64,000 nucleotides of DNA, from NCBI GenBank assembly GCA_963726085.1, contig CAVSAR010000004.1:310001-374000 (forward strand). The letters are read 5' to 3'. The translations under genes were made by a program, and so were the position numbers. Positions 8,260-16,679 of this stretch are shown here, in pieces. Under the pieces are notes generated by a model. The model had not been told where the DNA came from. It was given only the letters and a program-made list of their open reading frames with translations, and did no database searches. Every line of letters begins with the position of its first letter. Positions within the stretch are counted from its first letter, which is position 1. Origin of the DNA: ZC4RG30 sp963726085. Its GTDB lineage: Bacteria > Pseudomonadota > Gammaproteobacteria > Steroidobacterales > Steroidobacteraceae.

Positions 8260-9647
8260 CTAGGTTAATATCGCTCCGGCGTCCGGTTCGTCCTCCAGGG
8301 CCAGGATCCGTGCCGCCAGCGCGCGAGCCAGCTGCGCCGAAAGAGGCCGGGCGGCGCGCGACATGCAATCTTCGAATTTCGCCAGCAGGCGCGCATCATC
8401 CAGTGGCCGGCCCGGGCAGCCCAGCGCATCCAGCACCTCGTGGCGCAGTCGCTTACCGCCACGCAAGTCGATTTCGAGCGCACCGGATGTGGCGCGTTCA
8501 CGTCCCCAGTCGGTCCGTAGTCGCCAGAGGCAGCGACTTGCAACCGTGCGCAGTTCTGGGTCCCGCAGAGAGTCGGCGTCAAAGCTATCGAGGGTCACCG
8601 CGCCTCTCCTGAGGGCAAGCGCGACGGTGAATGGCAAGCTGAATTTCCCTTCGATTGATGTTGCGGGTGCCGACTTGCCTGACACTGGTTCGGCCAGCAT
8701 TGCCTGCACGCCGCCGCCCTCGATGTATACGCGTTCTACTTGCGCCAGCTCGAATGAAGGCCGCGACCGGAGCAGCAGCGCTGATTCGATTGCAGCGTGC
8801 GTGCCGCGGCAACTGGGCCAAGGCTTGAAGCTCAGCGCATCGATATGCCACTCCTCGCCCAGCTTGTGCAGCAGGTCGTCCACGGAATAGTTCCCGCCTG
8901 CGAACAGACGGAAGAACCCTGACATGCCTTCCAGTGGCGCGGAAAAGCCCTGAATTCCAGCCTCTGAGAGCAAGCCGCATTGAACGGCCGCCTGTGCCGG
9001 AAACGCCTCGCGCACAGCCCGGATGGTCGATTCAGGGCTGTGGACGATTTCGCCGCTACAACTGTTCTGCAGTAGCAGCAGCGACCATGCATCCAACAAC
9101 TGAAGCGGCGCCAACCCCAGCAGTCTTGCTGCACCGGCCACCGCGCCAACCGCGCCGAGGATTGGCGGCGGATACCAGCCGCCCTGCTCAAGCGGCTGTC
9201 GCAGTGAAAGGCCCATGCGACATGTCAGGTCACACCCCACCGCGATGGCAGTGATCAGTTCGCGTCCCGACACCGGCGCACGGGACGGCGATAGGGCGAG
9301 TACGGCCGGAATCAGTGAAGCATTCGGATGCACGGGCGCGCGGTCGAACGCGTCCTCGTAGTCGAGCGCATGCGATAACGCACCGTTGGCAAATGCGGCG
9401 GCGGCAGGAGAACAGAGGATCGCGGTTCCCAGAATCCGCGATGTGGCCGGACCGCCTGAAGCGGCAGCCAACTCGATGAAAGGCCTGGCCTCGGGGCGAG
9501 GCCGCTTGCGGCGCTGATGACTCCGACCGCGTCCAGCAGCGCGCGCTTCGTGGCGTGCACCGTCGCGGCGGACAGCGACTCGAACTGGATTCCCGTCGCG
9601 TGTTTCGCCAGCTGTAGTGACAGTCCGCCGCCGTCGATTGCCGTCAT
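8260..9647 (-). CDS. MmgE/PrpD family protein, frameshifted
   Basis: Relatives are 2-methylcitrate dehydratase (PrpD), MmgE and cis-aconitate decarboxylase. The start is ATG 9647 with AGGA just upstream. The first 52 or so residues (LAKHATGIQFESLSAATVHATKR ending SGLAP) are in one frame; the remaining ~410 (EARPFIELAAASGG, FANGALSHALDYEDAFD, and so on) are in another. One missing C in the run at 9493-9496 (G on the plus strand) restores a single protein of about 462 residues, the normal family length. The signature HALDYEDAF is present. No prpB or prpC is nearby, so a propionate role is not supported; a hydratase/dehydratase or isomerase step in the surrounding pathway is more likely. Operator B lies 19 bp upstream. 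Confidence 0.75.
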
Positions 9648-9666
9648 GGCTGATCCTGCTATATTC

Positions 9667-9680
9667 TGCAAGCGCTTGCG
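9667..9680. promoter_or_regulatory. LacI-family operator B (divergent MmgE/PrpD and MFS genes)
   Basis: TGCAAGCGCTTGCG is a near-perfect palindrome, one base off the consensus seen at operators D and E. It sits between two divergent genes, 19 bp from the MmgE/PrpD start and 65 bp from the MFS start, so one site can control both directions. Confidence 0.75.
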
Positions 9681-9745
9681 TGGCCCCATTCTGGGGTACG
9701 TTGGCCACGGCGTCGATATTCTCCGGGATCGCAGGGAGCCAGACG

Positions 9746-11046
9746 GTGCAAGCGCAGATCGCAGACAAGGTGCGTTGGCGGCTGGCGCTGCCGTGCATCC
9801 TGTTCATGCTGCTGAGTTCACTGGACCGTTCGAATGTCAGCTTTGCGGCCGCGGCGATGAACGCGGACCTGGGTTTAACCCCCGCGCAATACGGCTTGGG
9901 TGCCGGCATCCTGTTTGCGGGTTTCCTTGCCGGCCAGTATCCCAGCTTGTACCTGCTGCAACGGATTGGCATGCGCGGGTGGATCGCCTGCTGCGCGCTG
10001 CTGTGGGGGCTGTCAGCCGGCGCGCTGGCCCTGATTCAGGGGCACGCAACGTTCTACATCCTTCGCGTGCTGGTCGGGGTCGCCGAGGGCGGGCTCGCAC
10101 CCGGCATTGTGTTCTACCTCAGCCAGTTCGCCACCGAACACCAGCGCGCCAGGACGTTCACCTTGCCGATGCTGGCCATACCGGTGTCCGTCATCATCGG
10201 TGCGCCCCTTTCCGGCTGGCTGCTTGGCCTGGGGCAGCGGATTGCCCATCGCCAGCTGGCGATTTATGTTCCTGGCCGAGGCGGTACCGACACTGCTGGC
10301 CGGGTTTGCGGCGATGTTCTGGTTTCCGGCCTCTCCGGCCGAAGCCAGGTGGCTCACGGCTGACGAACGTGACTGGCTTGCAAGAAATGCTGCGCGCCAC
10401 GGCGGCACCGCGCAGCGCAACGACTGGTCGGTACTGCGACAGCCACTGGTGAGTCTTTCCGGGCCTGATGTGGTTCTGCCTGCTGTCCGGATCCTACGGC
10501 GTGATTTTCTGGCTGCCGCAGGTGATCCAGTCACTGACGCAGTCTCACGACTCAGTACAGGTGGGAATCGTCGGCGCGCTGCCATGGTTGGGCGTCGCGA
10601 TAGGCATGTACGCCAACGCAGCGCATTCGGACCGCAGCGGCGAGCGCTTCTGGCATATCGCGCTGCCATCGCTGCTGGCCGCCGCCGCATTGCTTCTGGC
10701 CTGGCAGACCGGTCCCGGCGCAGTGTGTATGGTCGCGCTGTTTGTTGCGGGTCTGGGACTCGGCGGCGCACAGGGAGCCTTCTGGGCCCTGCCCACGCAG
10801 CTGCTGTCGCCCGCGGCATTCGGTGTCGCGGTAGTCGCCATCAACATCGCCGGTTCGGCCGGCGGCCTGGTGATGCCGCCGCTGATCGGCATCGCGCGCG
10901 AACACAGCGGTGGGTTTGCTGGCCCGACCGTGCTGGTCGCAGCTGTGCTCATCGCCGCCGCGGCGCTGGTGGCGGCGATCCACTACCGTCTACCGGCGCG
11001 AATTCGCCGCGCTCCTGGCGCCGCATCTGACCGGCGCCAGGCCTGA
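9746..11046 (+). CDS. MFS transporter, anion:cation symporter (ACS) type, two frameshifts
   Basis: The start is GTG 9746 with a good Shine-Dalgarno (AGGGAG, 7-base spacing). The protein reads across three frames. Frame one gives TM1-6, including SSLDRSNVSFAAAAMN, which is typical of GudP/phthalate/ACS carriers. After GWLLGL an extra G in the run 10231-10234 moves it to the frame encoding SWRFMFLAEAVPTLLAG. After RQPLVSL an extra T in the run 10456-10458 moves it to the frame for TM7-12 (YGVIFWLPQVIQSLTQ). The corrected length is about 432 residues, normal for the family. ACS carriers import organic acids such as sugar acids or aromatic acids. It is divergent from MmgE/PrpD under operator B. 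Confidence 0.75.
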
Positions 11047-11052
11047 CCCGAG

Positions 11053-11283
11053 CTAGAACACCACCTTCAGGCGCAGCCAGATTTGCCGGCCGCTGTAGTC
11101 ATACATGCTCGGCAGCGTGTGGTTGCCATCCGGCACATACGGCGGTGACTTGTCCATGATGTTGTTGGCACCGATGGCAATCTGGCTTCCCTTCAGTCCG
11201 AAGACGTCGCCTGGGTTGTATGCATAGGAAACATCCCACGAGAAGTACGACTCGATGTGTGGCTTGGCGGTAGTTCCGGCATT
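11053..11283 (-). pseudogene. C-terminal relic of a TonB-dependent receptor
   Basis: About 76 codons, read on the minus strand and ending with TAG at 11053, give a typical receptor C-terminus: SYFSWDVSYAYNPGDVFGL, then IAIGANNIMDKSPPYVP, YSGRQIWLRL and a final KVVF. The run NNIMDKSPP is the conserved last-strands motif of TonB receptors of the CirA/BtuB/Oar type. There is no start codon or leader, and the DUF6152 gene on the other strand lies directly upstream. At least 90 percent of the receptor is therefore gone. This is a deletion relic of a second receptor in the same locus. Confidence 0.75.
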
Positions 11284-11383
11284 TGGCGTCTCATTTCTTC
11301 TTCTCCCCTTTACTTGTCATCAGCGTAATTGGTGGACAAGTACTTGCGGCGCTGGCGGTATCCGGACCAGAATTGGTCATGAA

Positions 11384-11397
11384 TGCAATCGCTTGCA
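11384..11397. promoter_or_regulatory. LacI-family operator C (DUF6152 gene)
   Basis: TGCAATCGCTTGCA differs from the perfect palindrome at one base. The symmetry extends outward as GAA...TTC (11381-11400). It lies 17 bp upstream of the DUF6152 ATG, just before its ribosome-binding site, so binding there would block the promoter or early transcription. Confidence 0.7.
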
Positions 11398-11414
11398 TTC
11401 GGAGGCGCACGAAA

Positions 11415-11798
11415 ATGGGTCTGCGAAAACTGTTGTATCCCCTGCTGTTGGTATTCGCCGCCGCCGCGGTCGCGCATCACTCGACGGCGAACTTCGATCA
11501 CAGCAAGGAGCAGGCGATCACCGGCACCGTCGCCTATTTCGGATTCACGAACCCGCATTCCTGGCTCGATGTCGACGTGGTCAATGCCGCTACCGGCAAG
11601 ACCGAGCAGTACAAGGTCTTTGCGCCTGGACGCGTGTTGCTGGTGCGCTATGACTGGAAGCCCGACGACGTAAAGTCCGGCGACAAGGTCAGCATTAGCG
11701 GCTATCCGGATCGCCAGAATCCGCATTTCATGTACCTGGCCGGTATCACGTTCGCCAGCGGCAAGGTCTGGGTGCGCGGCCAGAAGATTCCTGATTGA
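11415..11798 (+). CDS. DUF6152 family exported protein
   Basis: A 127-residue protein starting at ATG 11415, preceded by GGAGG at 9-base spacing; a longer frame begins at 11283 but has no ribosome-binding site and runs through operator C. The signal peptide (LLYPLLLVFAAAAVAHHSTANFD) cleaves before or near AHHS. The mature part is a small beta-rich domain with ITGTVAYFGFTNPHSWLDV, KVFAPGR and SGDKVSISGYPDR, the pattern of the DUF6152 family, which is common in proteobacterial catabolic loci and has no known activity. Its operator links it to the neighbouring P450, receptor and dehydratase genes. The family call is confident; the function is unknown. Confidence 0.8.
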   Translation: MGLRKLLYPLLLVFAAAAVAHHSTANFDHSKEQAITGTVAYFGFTNPHSWLDVDVVNAATGKTEQYKVFAPGRVLLVRYDWKPDDVKSGDKVSISGYPDRQNPHFMYLAGITFASGKVWVRGQKIPD

Positions 11799-11809
11799 TG
11801 TGATCGGTG

Positions 11810-12568
11810 CTACTGGCGCCATGGCACGCTGCTCGGAGAGCCCTGCAGGTTCTGGTCCCAGATATCCTGCTGGCAGAGGTATTCGCCGACCTCGATATCG
11901 GGCGACCATTTGTAGAGCATCCGGATAGTCACAGGCGAGGTGAGCACCACCGGATCCTCGATGGTCATGTCATTGCGCAGCTGCCTGCGACCTTCACCGT
12001 CCTTGCCAAGTGAAATCCGCTCCACGATGCGTCGCGCTGCGCTGCTTGGCGGGTTGCCGCTGAAGCGACCAACCCCTTCCTTGCGGATACGGGTTGTCTC
12101 GATGACCAGCGTGTCGCCTTCCCAGTGGCCGATGGAATGTCCCATCACGCTTGGCAGCACATCGTCGCCGCGTCGCCGCTCATCGAGATACACGCGGCGA
12201 ATGCCGCCGTAGACCTCGAAGAAAAAGGTGACTTGTCCCGACGTAAACAGTATCTCCATGGGGTATTGCGCGATCAGGCGCATCGAGTAGGGGTGCGGCT
12301 CGGGCAGGCAGGAGGTATTGGCATCGTCGATCCTCGGATCGATCGGTCCGTACTGCTGCTGGTAGTTATCGGCCGCGCGCTGGGCTTCGGCTTTCATTGG
12401 CCATTGCTGGGGAAGCCGGCCGCTGTTGCGGCCATCCGGTAGCCAGACCCCCGCCATTTCGCGCGCCACCGCCGGATGGTCGGCGGCCGAAGCAGGCGCG
12501 GCTCCCAGCAACACCAGCACGGCGACCATGGGGAATCGTAATGTGGCATCCATTGATGCCGCTTTCAT
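11810..12568 (-). CDS. exported protein of unknown function, paralogue of the next gene upstream
   Basis: 252 residues. ATG 12568 overlaps the TGA of the gene at 12565-13347 as ATGA and is followed by a signal peptide (PMVAVLVLLGAAPASAAD). The longer frame reaching 12682 lies inside the upstream gene. The mature protein has the core pattern GGIRRVYLDERRRGDDVLPSVMG, HSIGHWEGDTLVIETT and a late PVTIRMLYKWSPD, all mirrored in the neighbouring gene, so the two are paralogues. Proteins with the VYLDGR ... GHWEGDTLVVET pattern are frequent in sphingomonads and Steroidobacter-like bacteria beside DUF6152 genes, but no activity is established. It is the third gene of the P450 operon. Confidence 0.65.
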   Translation of the reverse strand: MKAASMDATLRFPMVAVLVLLGAAPASAADHPAVAREMAGVWLPDGRNSGRLPQQWPMKAEAQRAADNYQQQYGPIDPRIDDANTSCLPEPHPYSMRLIAQYPMEILFTSGQVTFFFEVYGGIRRVYLDERRRGDDVLPSVMGHSIGHWEGDTLVIETTRIRKEGVGRFSGNPPSSAARRIVERISLGKDGEGRRQLRNDMTIEDPVVLTSPVTIRMLYKWSPDIEVGEYLCQQDIWDQNLQGSPSSVPWRQ

Positions 12569-13347
12569 CGTGAAGGTTCCACAGTGGAGGGAGGCTGCGC
12601 CGGGGACTCGGGCAGGTTTGCGCGAGACCGGGCCGCGGCGGCATGTTCCGCAAGTCGATGCCGCCACAGTGCATCGATCCACAGACGTTCTGAACAGCTT
12701 CCGTCAGCGAATTGCGCGTCCGGTGTCCAGGCGAACACGCGCCGCATTTTCACCGGCGTCGTGAATGTCGCGTCGTCGTCGAGTACGAGATCATCGATGA
12801 GCAATCGTCCGCGCGCGGGGTCGTGAGCCCGACGCCAGGTCTCACGCACGACGAGGTGTTCGCTGTGCGACAAACCTTCTGCGTTGAGGATCGCCTGCGG
12901 CTCCATGTCCGTGGTTTCCACCACCAGAGCGTCCCCGGCCCAGTGGCCACGCGAACTGCCCAGCCAGGTGGGAATCCGGTCTTGGGCAGATGGCAATGGT
13001 CGGCCATCGAGATACACCCGGCGTGTTTCGGCATTCAGCAGGTTGGGCTGAAAAACGAAATAAACGCGGTCGGCCTGCTGCAGGACTTGAAGTGGACTGG
13101 CGATGGCCATGGTGTTGCGCGGTGTGCCCAGTGGCATGCAGAAACCAACTGGCTCCTGGCGATCCGGGTCGAATGCAGCCATGCGGGCAGCGGCGGCCGG
13201 TGTCAGCGGGAGTGGTGTTGGCCAGGGCGTCGAAAGTTCTGCGACGGGCGTCCAGGTACCCGAAAAATCCGGTGGCGCGGCGGCAGCGACCAGCGGCAGG
13301 CAAGCCAGGAGAATTGGCGATGCGTAATGGAAGCTGAACCTTCGCAT
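12565..13347 (-). CDS. exported protein of unknown function (VYLDGR/GHWxGD type)
   Basis: 260 residues with a signal peptide (ILLACLPLVAAAAPPDFSG) and an N-terminal SGTWTPV segment like those of lipocalin-fold or secreted beta-rich proteins. The shared core is RRVYLDGRPLP, GSSRGHWAGDALVVETTDM and FTTPVKMRRVFAWTPD. It is paralogous to the next gene downstream, which it overlaps by 4 bp; identity is limited to the core. It lies 38 bp downstream of the P450 and is probably cotranscribed with it from operator D. A role as a periplasmic binding or carrier protein for the P450 substrate is possible, but nothing in the sequence proves it. Confidence 0.65.
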   Translation of the reverse strand: MRRFSFHYASPILLACLPLVAAAAPPDFSGTWTPVAELSTPWPTPLPLTPAAAARMAAFDPDRQEPVGFCMPLGTPRNTMAIASPLQVLQQADRVYFVFQPNLLNAETRRVYLDGRPLPSAQDRIPTWLGSSRGHWAGDALVVETTDMEPQAILNAEGLSHSEHLVVRETWRRAHDPARGRLLIDDLVLDDDATFTTPVKMRRVFAWTPDAQFADGSCSERLWIDALWRHRLAEHAAAARSRANLPESPAQPPSTVEPSR

Positions 13348-13385
13348 CCTTGATTCCCCCCTCGTGGTTCTTTTTCGCTAGTGCA

Positions 13386-14558
13386 TCAGTCGAAGCGCAA
13401 CGGCACACGCAGCGCGCCTATTTCAGGAAAGCGCGTGGGCATGATCGGTCCGTCGAGCACGAAGCCGCGCGGGGTTTGCCGCAGCAGCTCTTCCAGCGCT
13501 ACGCGCATTTCAAGGCGGGCCAGCCCCGCGCCCAGGCACATGTGCGGACCGCGTCCGAAGGCCACCGAGTCCTTCATATTGGGCCGACCCAGGCGGAAGG
13601 TCGCCGCATCCGCGAACACCTCCTCGTCGCGATTGGCCGAGGCGTATACCAGCGCGATAGGTTCGCCCGCCGGAATGGTGCGGCCATGCAGGATGACGTC
13701 GGTTTTGGCCGTCCGCGCGAAGCCGCGGTAGGGGGTGTAGAGCCGAAGGAATTCGTCAGTTGCTTCCTCTGAAAATTGAAGATTGTTCCGCAGGTGGTTC
13801 TGGAGCGCCTGATCGCGGGCCAAATGAACCGCAATTGATCCAATCATAACTGTGGGAGCAATAATTCCGACCACAAGCACCTGACGGATGGTGCCCACAA
13901 TCATGTCGTCGGGAAGCGGTTCGCCGTCTACGCGCGCGGCCAGCAATGCGCTGGTCGCATCCTCAGTGGGCGATAGCGGTCGCGCCTTGCGTTCGGCCAG
14001 GATCGCTCGCGCCATCTCGTACAGGCGCAGGCTGGTGTCCTTGGTCGCCGCCTCGTCATTGGACTGCACCGCGATGTTGTAGCGGCGGCCCACCTCGGCC
14101 AGCATGTCGGCCTGCTGCGGCGGCAGGTTCATCCAGGCATTGAACACGCGGATGGGCATGCGTGCCGAGAATTCCTCGCAGATGTCCCCCCCGCCCCTGG
14201 CCGCCATCGACGACAGCAGCTCAACGCAGATACCGCGGATCACCGGTTCGAACCGCGCAACCTTCTGCGGCGATAACAGCGGCGAGAGGGCACGCCGGTA
14301 AGGGGTGTGCTCGGGCGGATCCAAGTGCAGCGGCGGACGGCGTCCGGTGAATGCAACCTTGGGGACGACGTTCTGCTTCGATGTGATGTACAGGTCGCTG
14401 TCGGTGGCCGCGCGCACAACATCCTCGTACTTCATCAGCGCCCAGAATCCACCCCAGGCGTTGCTATGGGCGACCGGACATTCGCGCCGTAGATGGGCGT
14501 ACTCAACGTGCGGGCTGTCGAAGTCCTCAGGTGCCAGCGGATCAAAGTCCTGGGTCAT
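13386..14558 (-). CDS. cytochrome P450
   Basis: 390 residues. ATG 14558 is chosen because the upstream codons cross operator D and the regulator start. The haem-binding loop FGRGPHMCLG carries the thiolate Cys341, the K-helix ExxR is E269-R272, and HLDPPEHTPYRR is the C-helix signature of soluble class I bacterial P450s. It therefore needs a ferredoxin and reductase, neither of which is nearby. The I-helix is unusual: residues 229-240 read VVGIIAPTVMIG, so the acid normally present before the conserved Thr (AGxDT or GGxET) is missing. The enzyme likely hydroxylates a small hydrophobic molecule. It heads an operon with two exported proteins under operator D, divergent from the LacI regulator. 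Confidence 0.92.
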   Translation of the reverse strand: MTQDFDPLAPEDFDSPHVEYAHLRRECPVAHSNAWGGFWALMKYEDVVRAATDSDLYITSKQNVVPKVAFTGRRPPLHLDPPEHTPYRRALSPLLSPQKVARFEPVIRGICVELLSSMAARGGGDICEEFSARMPIRVFNAWMNLPPQQADMLAEVGRRYNIAVQSNDEAATKDTSLRLYEMARAILAERKARPLSPTEDATSALLAARVDGEPLPDDMIVGTIRQVLVVGIIAPTVMIGSIAVHLARDQALQNHLRNNLQFSEEATDEFLRLYTPYRGFARTAKTDVILHGRTIPAGEPIALVYASANRDEEVFADAATFRLGRPNMKDSVAFGRGPHMCLGAGLARLEMRVALEELLRQTPRGFVLDGPIMPTRFPEIGALRVPLRFD

Positions 14559-14589
14559 AGCCGGGAGTATTGGCGAGCCGGCAAAAGTA

Positions 14590-14603
14590 TGCAAGCGCTT
14601 GCA
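14590..14603. promoter_or_regulatory. LacI-family operator D (divergent P450 and lacI-type regulator)
   Basis: TGCAAGCGCTTGCA is a perfect 14-bp palindrome. It lies 31 bp upstream of the P450 ATG and 40 bp upstream of the regulator ATG, in the only intergenic space between them. The placement implies autoregulation of the regulator together with control of the P450 operon. Confidence 0.8.
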
Positions 14604-14643
14604 GCCCTTTCGTTCCTTGCCCGGGGGTGCTGGACTAGGGGCA

Positions 14644-15648
14644 ATGACCCACGCGAAACCTCCGATCCCTAAACTCGACGACGTGGCCAGTCGCGCGGGG
14701 GTCTCGACCGCCACCGTCTCGCGCTTCTACAACAACCCCAGCATCGTCGCCCCGGCTACCGCGGAACGCATCCGCGAGGCCATCGATGCGACCGGCTATC
14801 TGCCGAACCTGATCGCCGGCGGCCTGGCTTCAAACCGCAGCCGCCTGGTTGCAGTCTTGGTTCCCGAAGTCGCCCAGTCAATATTCAATGACACCATCGA
14901 AGCCATGAGCACGGAACTGGCGCTGGATGGCAACATCGTGATGTTGGGGCTGACCGGGGCGGACAACAGCCGGATGCGACCGCTGATCGACGCGGCACTG
15001 GCACGTCGCGCCGACGGCATCATCCTCACCGGCATCGTCACTGACGCGGAAACGCGTGAACGACTGCGCCAACGCGACATCACGGTGATCGAAACCTGGG
15101 GTATTCCGGAGGACCCGATCGATATCGCGGTCGGATTTTCGCATCTGGCCGTGGGCCGGGACATTGCGCGCTTCCTGCTCGGGCGCGGCTACACGCAACC
15201 ACTGGTGACCGTAGCCAATGGTGCCCGTGCAAAGCAGCGCCGCGATGGATTCATCGACGAGTGGCGCAGCTCCGGCCGCCGTGCGCCCGATGTCCTCGAC
15301 GTACCGATGCCGACGCGTTTCGGACATGCGCGGCTGGTCTGGCGTCATGTCGCGCAGCTCAAGCACAAGCCCGACGTGCTCGTCTGCGGTTCGGATGTGC
15401 TGGCCCAGGGTGTCATCATCGAAGCGCAGGCCGCGGGAGTACGTGTGCCAGACGAGATTGCGGTAGTCGGGTTCGGCAATCTGGCCATAGCTGGCGACAT
15501 GCGGCCTTCGATTACGACGGTCGACGTCGATGGGGCGCGCATCGGCCGCGAGGCCGTGTCGGTGTTGCGGCGTCGCGCTGCCGGCGAGCAGATCACCCAG
15601 CGCGTCATTGACGCAGGCTTTCGCCTGATCGCGCGCGAAAGCGCCTAA
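14644..15648 (+). CDS. LacI/GalR-family transcriptional regulator of the local regulon
   Basis: 334 residues from ATG 14644; the upstream open frame belongs to sequence opposite the P450. The helix-turn-helix is at about residues 10-32 (LDDVASRAGVSTATVSRFYN), followed by a hinge (GYLPNLIAGGLASNRS) and a periplasmic-binding-protein-like effector domain (residues 60-330) with the usual DGIILTG, FLLGRGYTQP and AVVGFGNLAIAG segments. The HTH and hinge look most like the GntR/IdnR branch, whose effectors are sugar acids; the effector here is unknown. Five matching palindromes lie within 6.5 kb on either side. It converges on the DMT-like gene, and their stops overlap in CTAA. Confidence 0.92.
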   Translation: MTHAKPPIPKLDDVASRAGVSTATVSRFYNNPSIVAPATAERIREAIDATGYLPNLIAGGLASNRSRLVAVLVPEVAQSIFNDTIEAMSTELALDGNIVMLGLTGADNSRMRPLIDAALARRADGIILTGIVTDAETRERLRQRDITVIETWGIPEDPIDIAVGFSHLAVGRDIARFLLGRGYTQPLVTVANGARAKQRRDGFIDEWRSSGRRAPDVLDVPMPTRFGHARLVWRHVAQLKHKPDVLVCGSDVLAQGVIIEAQAAGVRVPDEIAVVGFGNLAIAGDMRPSITTVDVDGARIGREAVSVLRRRAAGEQITQRVIDAGFRLIARESA

Positions 15649-16679
15649 TTTTGGGCGGCGGAAACCAGCCGTGCCGCTCGGCGGCGCTCATGTCGTGGCG
15701 CCAGCGTCAGCAACAGGATCGCGCTCGCCAGCAACAGGGCGCCGATAAGTTCGGCGCTTGTGGGTTGCGGTAGTCCCCAGCCCCAATGCAGCAGGTATGC
15801 CGCGACTAGTCCCGCGAGCAGGCTGGAGGAGCGCTCCAGCGGGACACAGTACGTATTTTCGCTCTTGTCCAGCAGGATGATGGCGGCGAAAACGGAGACG
15901 ATCGTCAGGGTGACCGCGACGCCCAGTAGCGGCCAGATCACCGGGTCGCGCCATACAGCGGTGAAACCCCAGTGCAATTCGCCGGCCTGGTTGCCTAGAC
16001 CAGCCAGTGAGACCAGCGCAAGCACCACGATGGACATCGGCAGCGCAATGATCTTTTCCTCGACGAAATAGCCGCGTACGCCCGCTTCATTGCCACTTTT
16101 AGCGACATGAGTCATCACCGCGAGGCGCAGGAAATAGCCGGCGGTGTACAGCACCACGGTGGCGATCGCCAGCGGCGGAAGGTGGAAGCCGCCGCGCTGG
16201 CGCACGACAAATGTCAGCGCCACGGCAACGATCACCAGCGCTGTCCAACTCCACCAGCGCACGCGGCGCCGGAAAATCAGGTCCACCAGCGGCGCGATCA
16301 GGAGAATGTCGCCGCGCATCAGTAGCTGGATGAACGGAATGCTGACATCGGTGAACGTGAAGGACAGCGGCACGGTGAACAAAACCAGTGACGTGCCAAC
16401 GCCAGACAGCGCCGTGTAGCGCGTTGGCACGGGCAGGCGTATGCCGCCTACCTGCAGCCCATGTGCGTCACGATGCCAGCCAGAGATCCAGATGAACAGC
16501 AGCGTGAGGAGCATGTTAACGATGAGTGTCGATGGCAACGTCTCAAGCCCGGTGAGTGGGCGACCAAGCTGTGGATGCACCCGACTGGTTGCTAGCTTTG
16601 TTAGCAGGATGTTGGGCAGGTAGCTCAGGAAATAGAGCACCACGATCCAGTCCAGTGGCAGGAACCCAGCGCGCTTCAT
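15645..16679 (-). CDS. multi-pass membrane protein, DMT/EamA-like
   Basis: 344 residues with about ten hydrophobic segments, starting near residues 10-27 and 52-65 and continuing to 313-332, and a positively charged tail (PRHERRRAARL). The paired-helix layout and the final SSSLLAGLVAAYLLHWG resemble drug/metabolite transporter folds, but I recognise no specific family motif. Its ATG overlaps the stop of the CapA-type gene (ATGA), so it is the second gene of that operon and falls under operator E. It is likely an exporter or importer of a pathway compound. Its stop is shared in CTAA with the regulator gene. The fold assignment is moderate; the substrate is unknown. Confidence 0.6.
   Translation of the reverse strand: MKRAGFLPLDWIVVLYFLSYLPNILLTKLATSRVHPQLGRPLTGLETLPSTLIVNMLLTLLFIWISGWHRDAHGLQVGGIRLPVPTRYTALSGVGTSLVLFTVPLSFTFTDVSIPFIQLLMRGDILLIAPLVDLIFRRRVRWWSWTALVIVAVALTFVVRQRGGFHLPPLAIATVVLYTAGYFLRLAVMTHVAKSGNEAGVRGYFVEEKIIALPMSIVVLALVSLAGLGNQAGELHWGFTAVWRDPVIWPLLGVAVTLTIVSVFAAIILLDKSENTYCVPLERSSSLLAGLVAAYLLHWGWGLPQPTSAELIGALLLASAILLLTLAPRHERRRAARLVSAAQN

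Noticed and set aside
8174..8368. The TonB receptor starting at 8368
   Set aside because: The extra 65 codons run through operator A and lack a signal peptide. The leader and ribosome-binding site fit ATG 8173.
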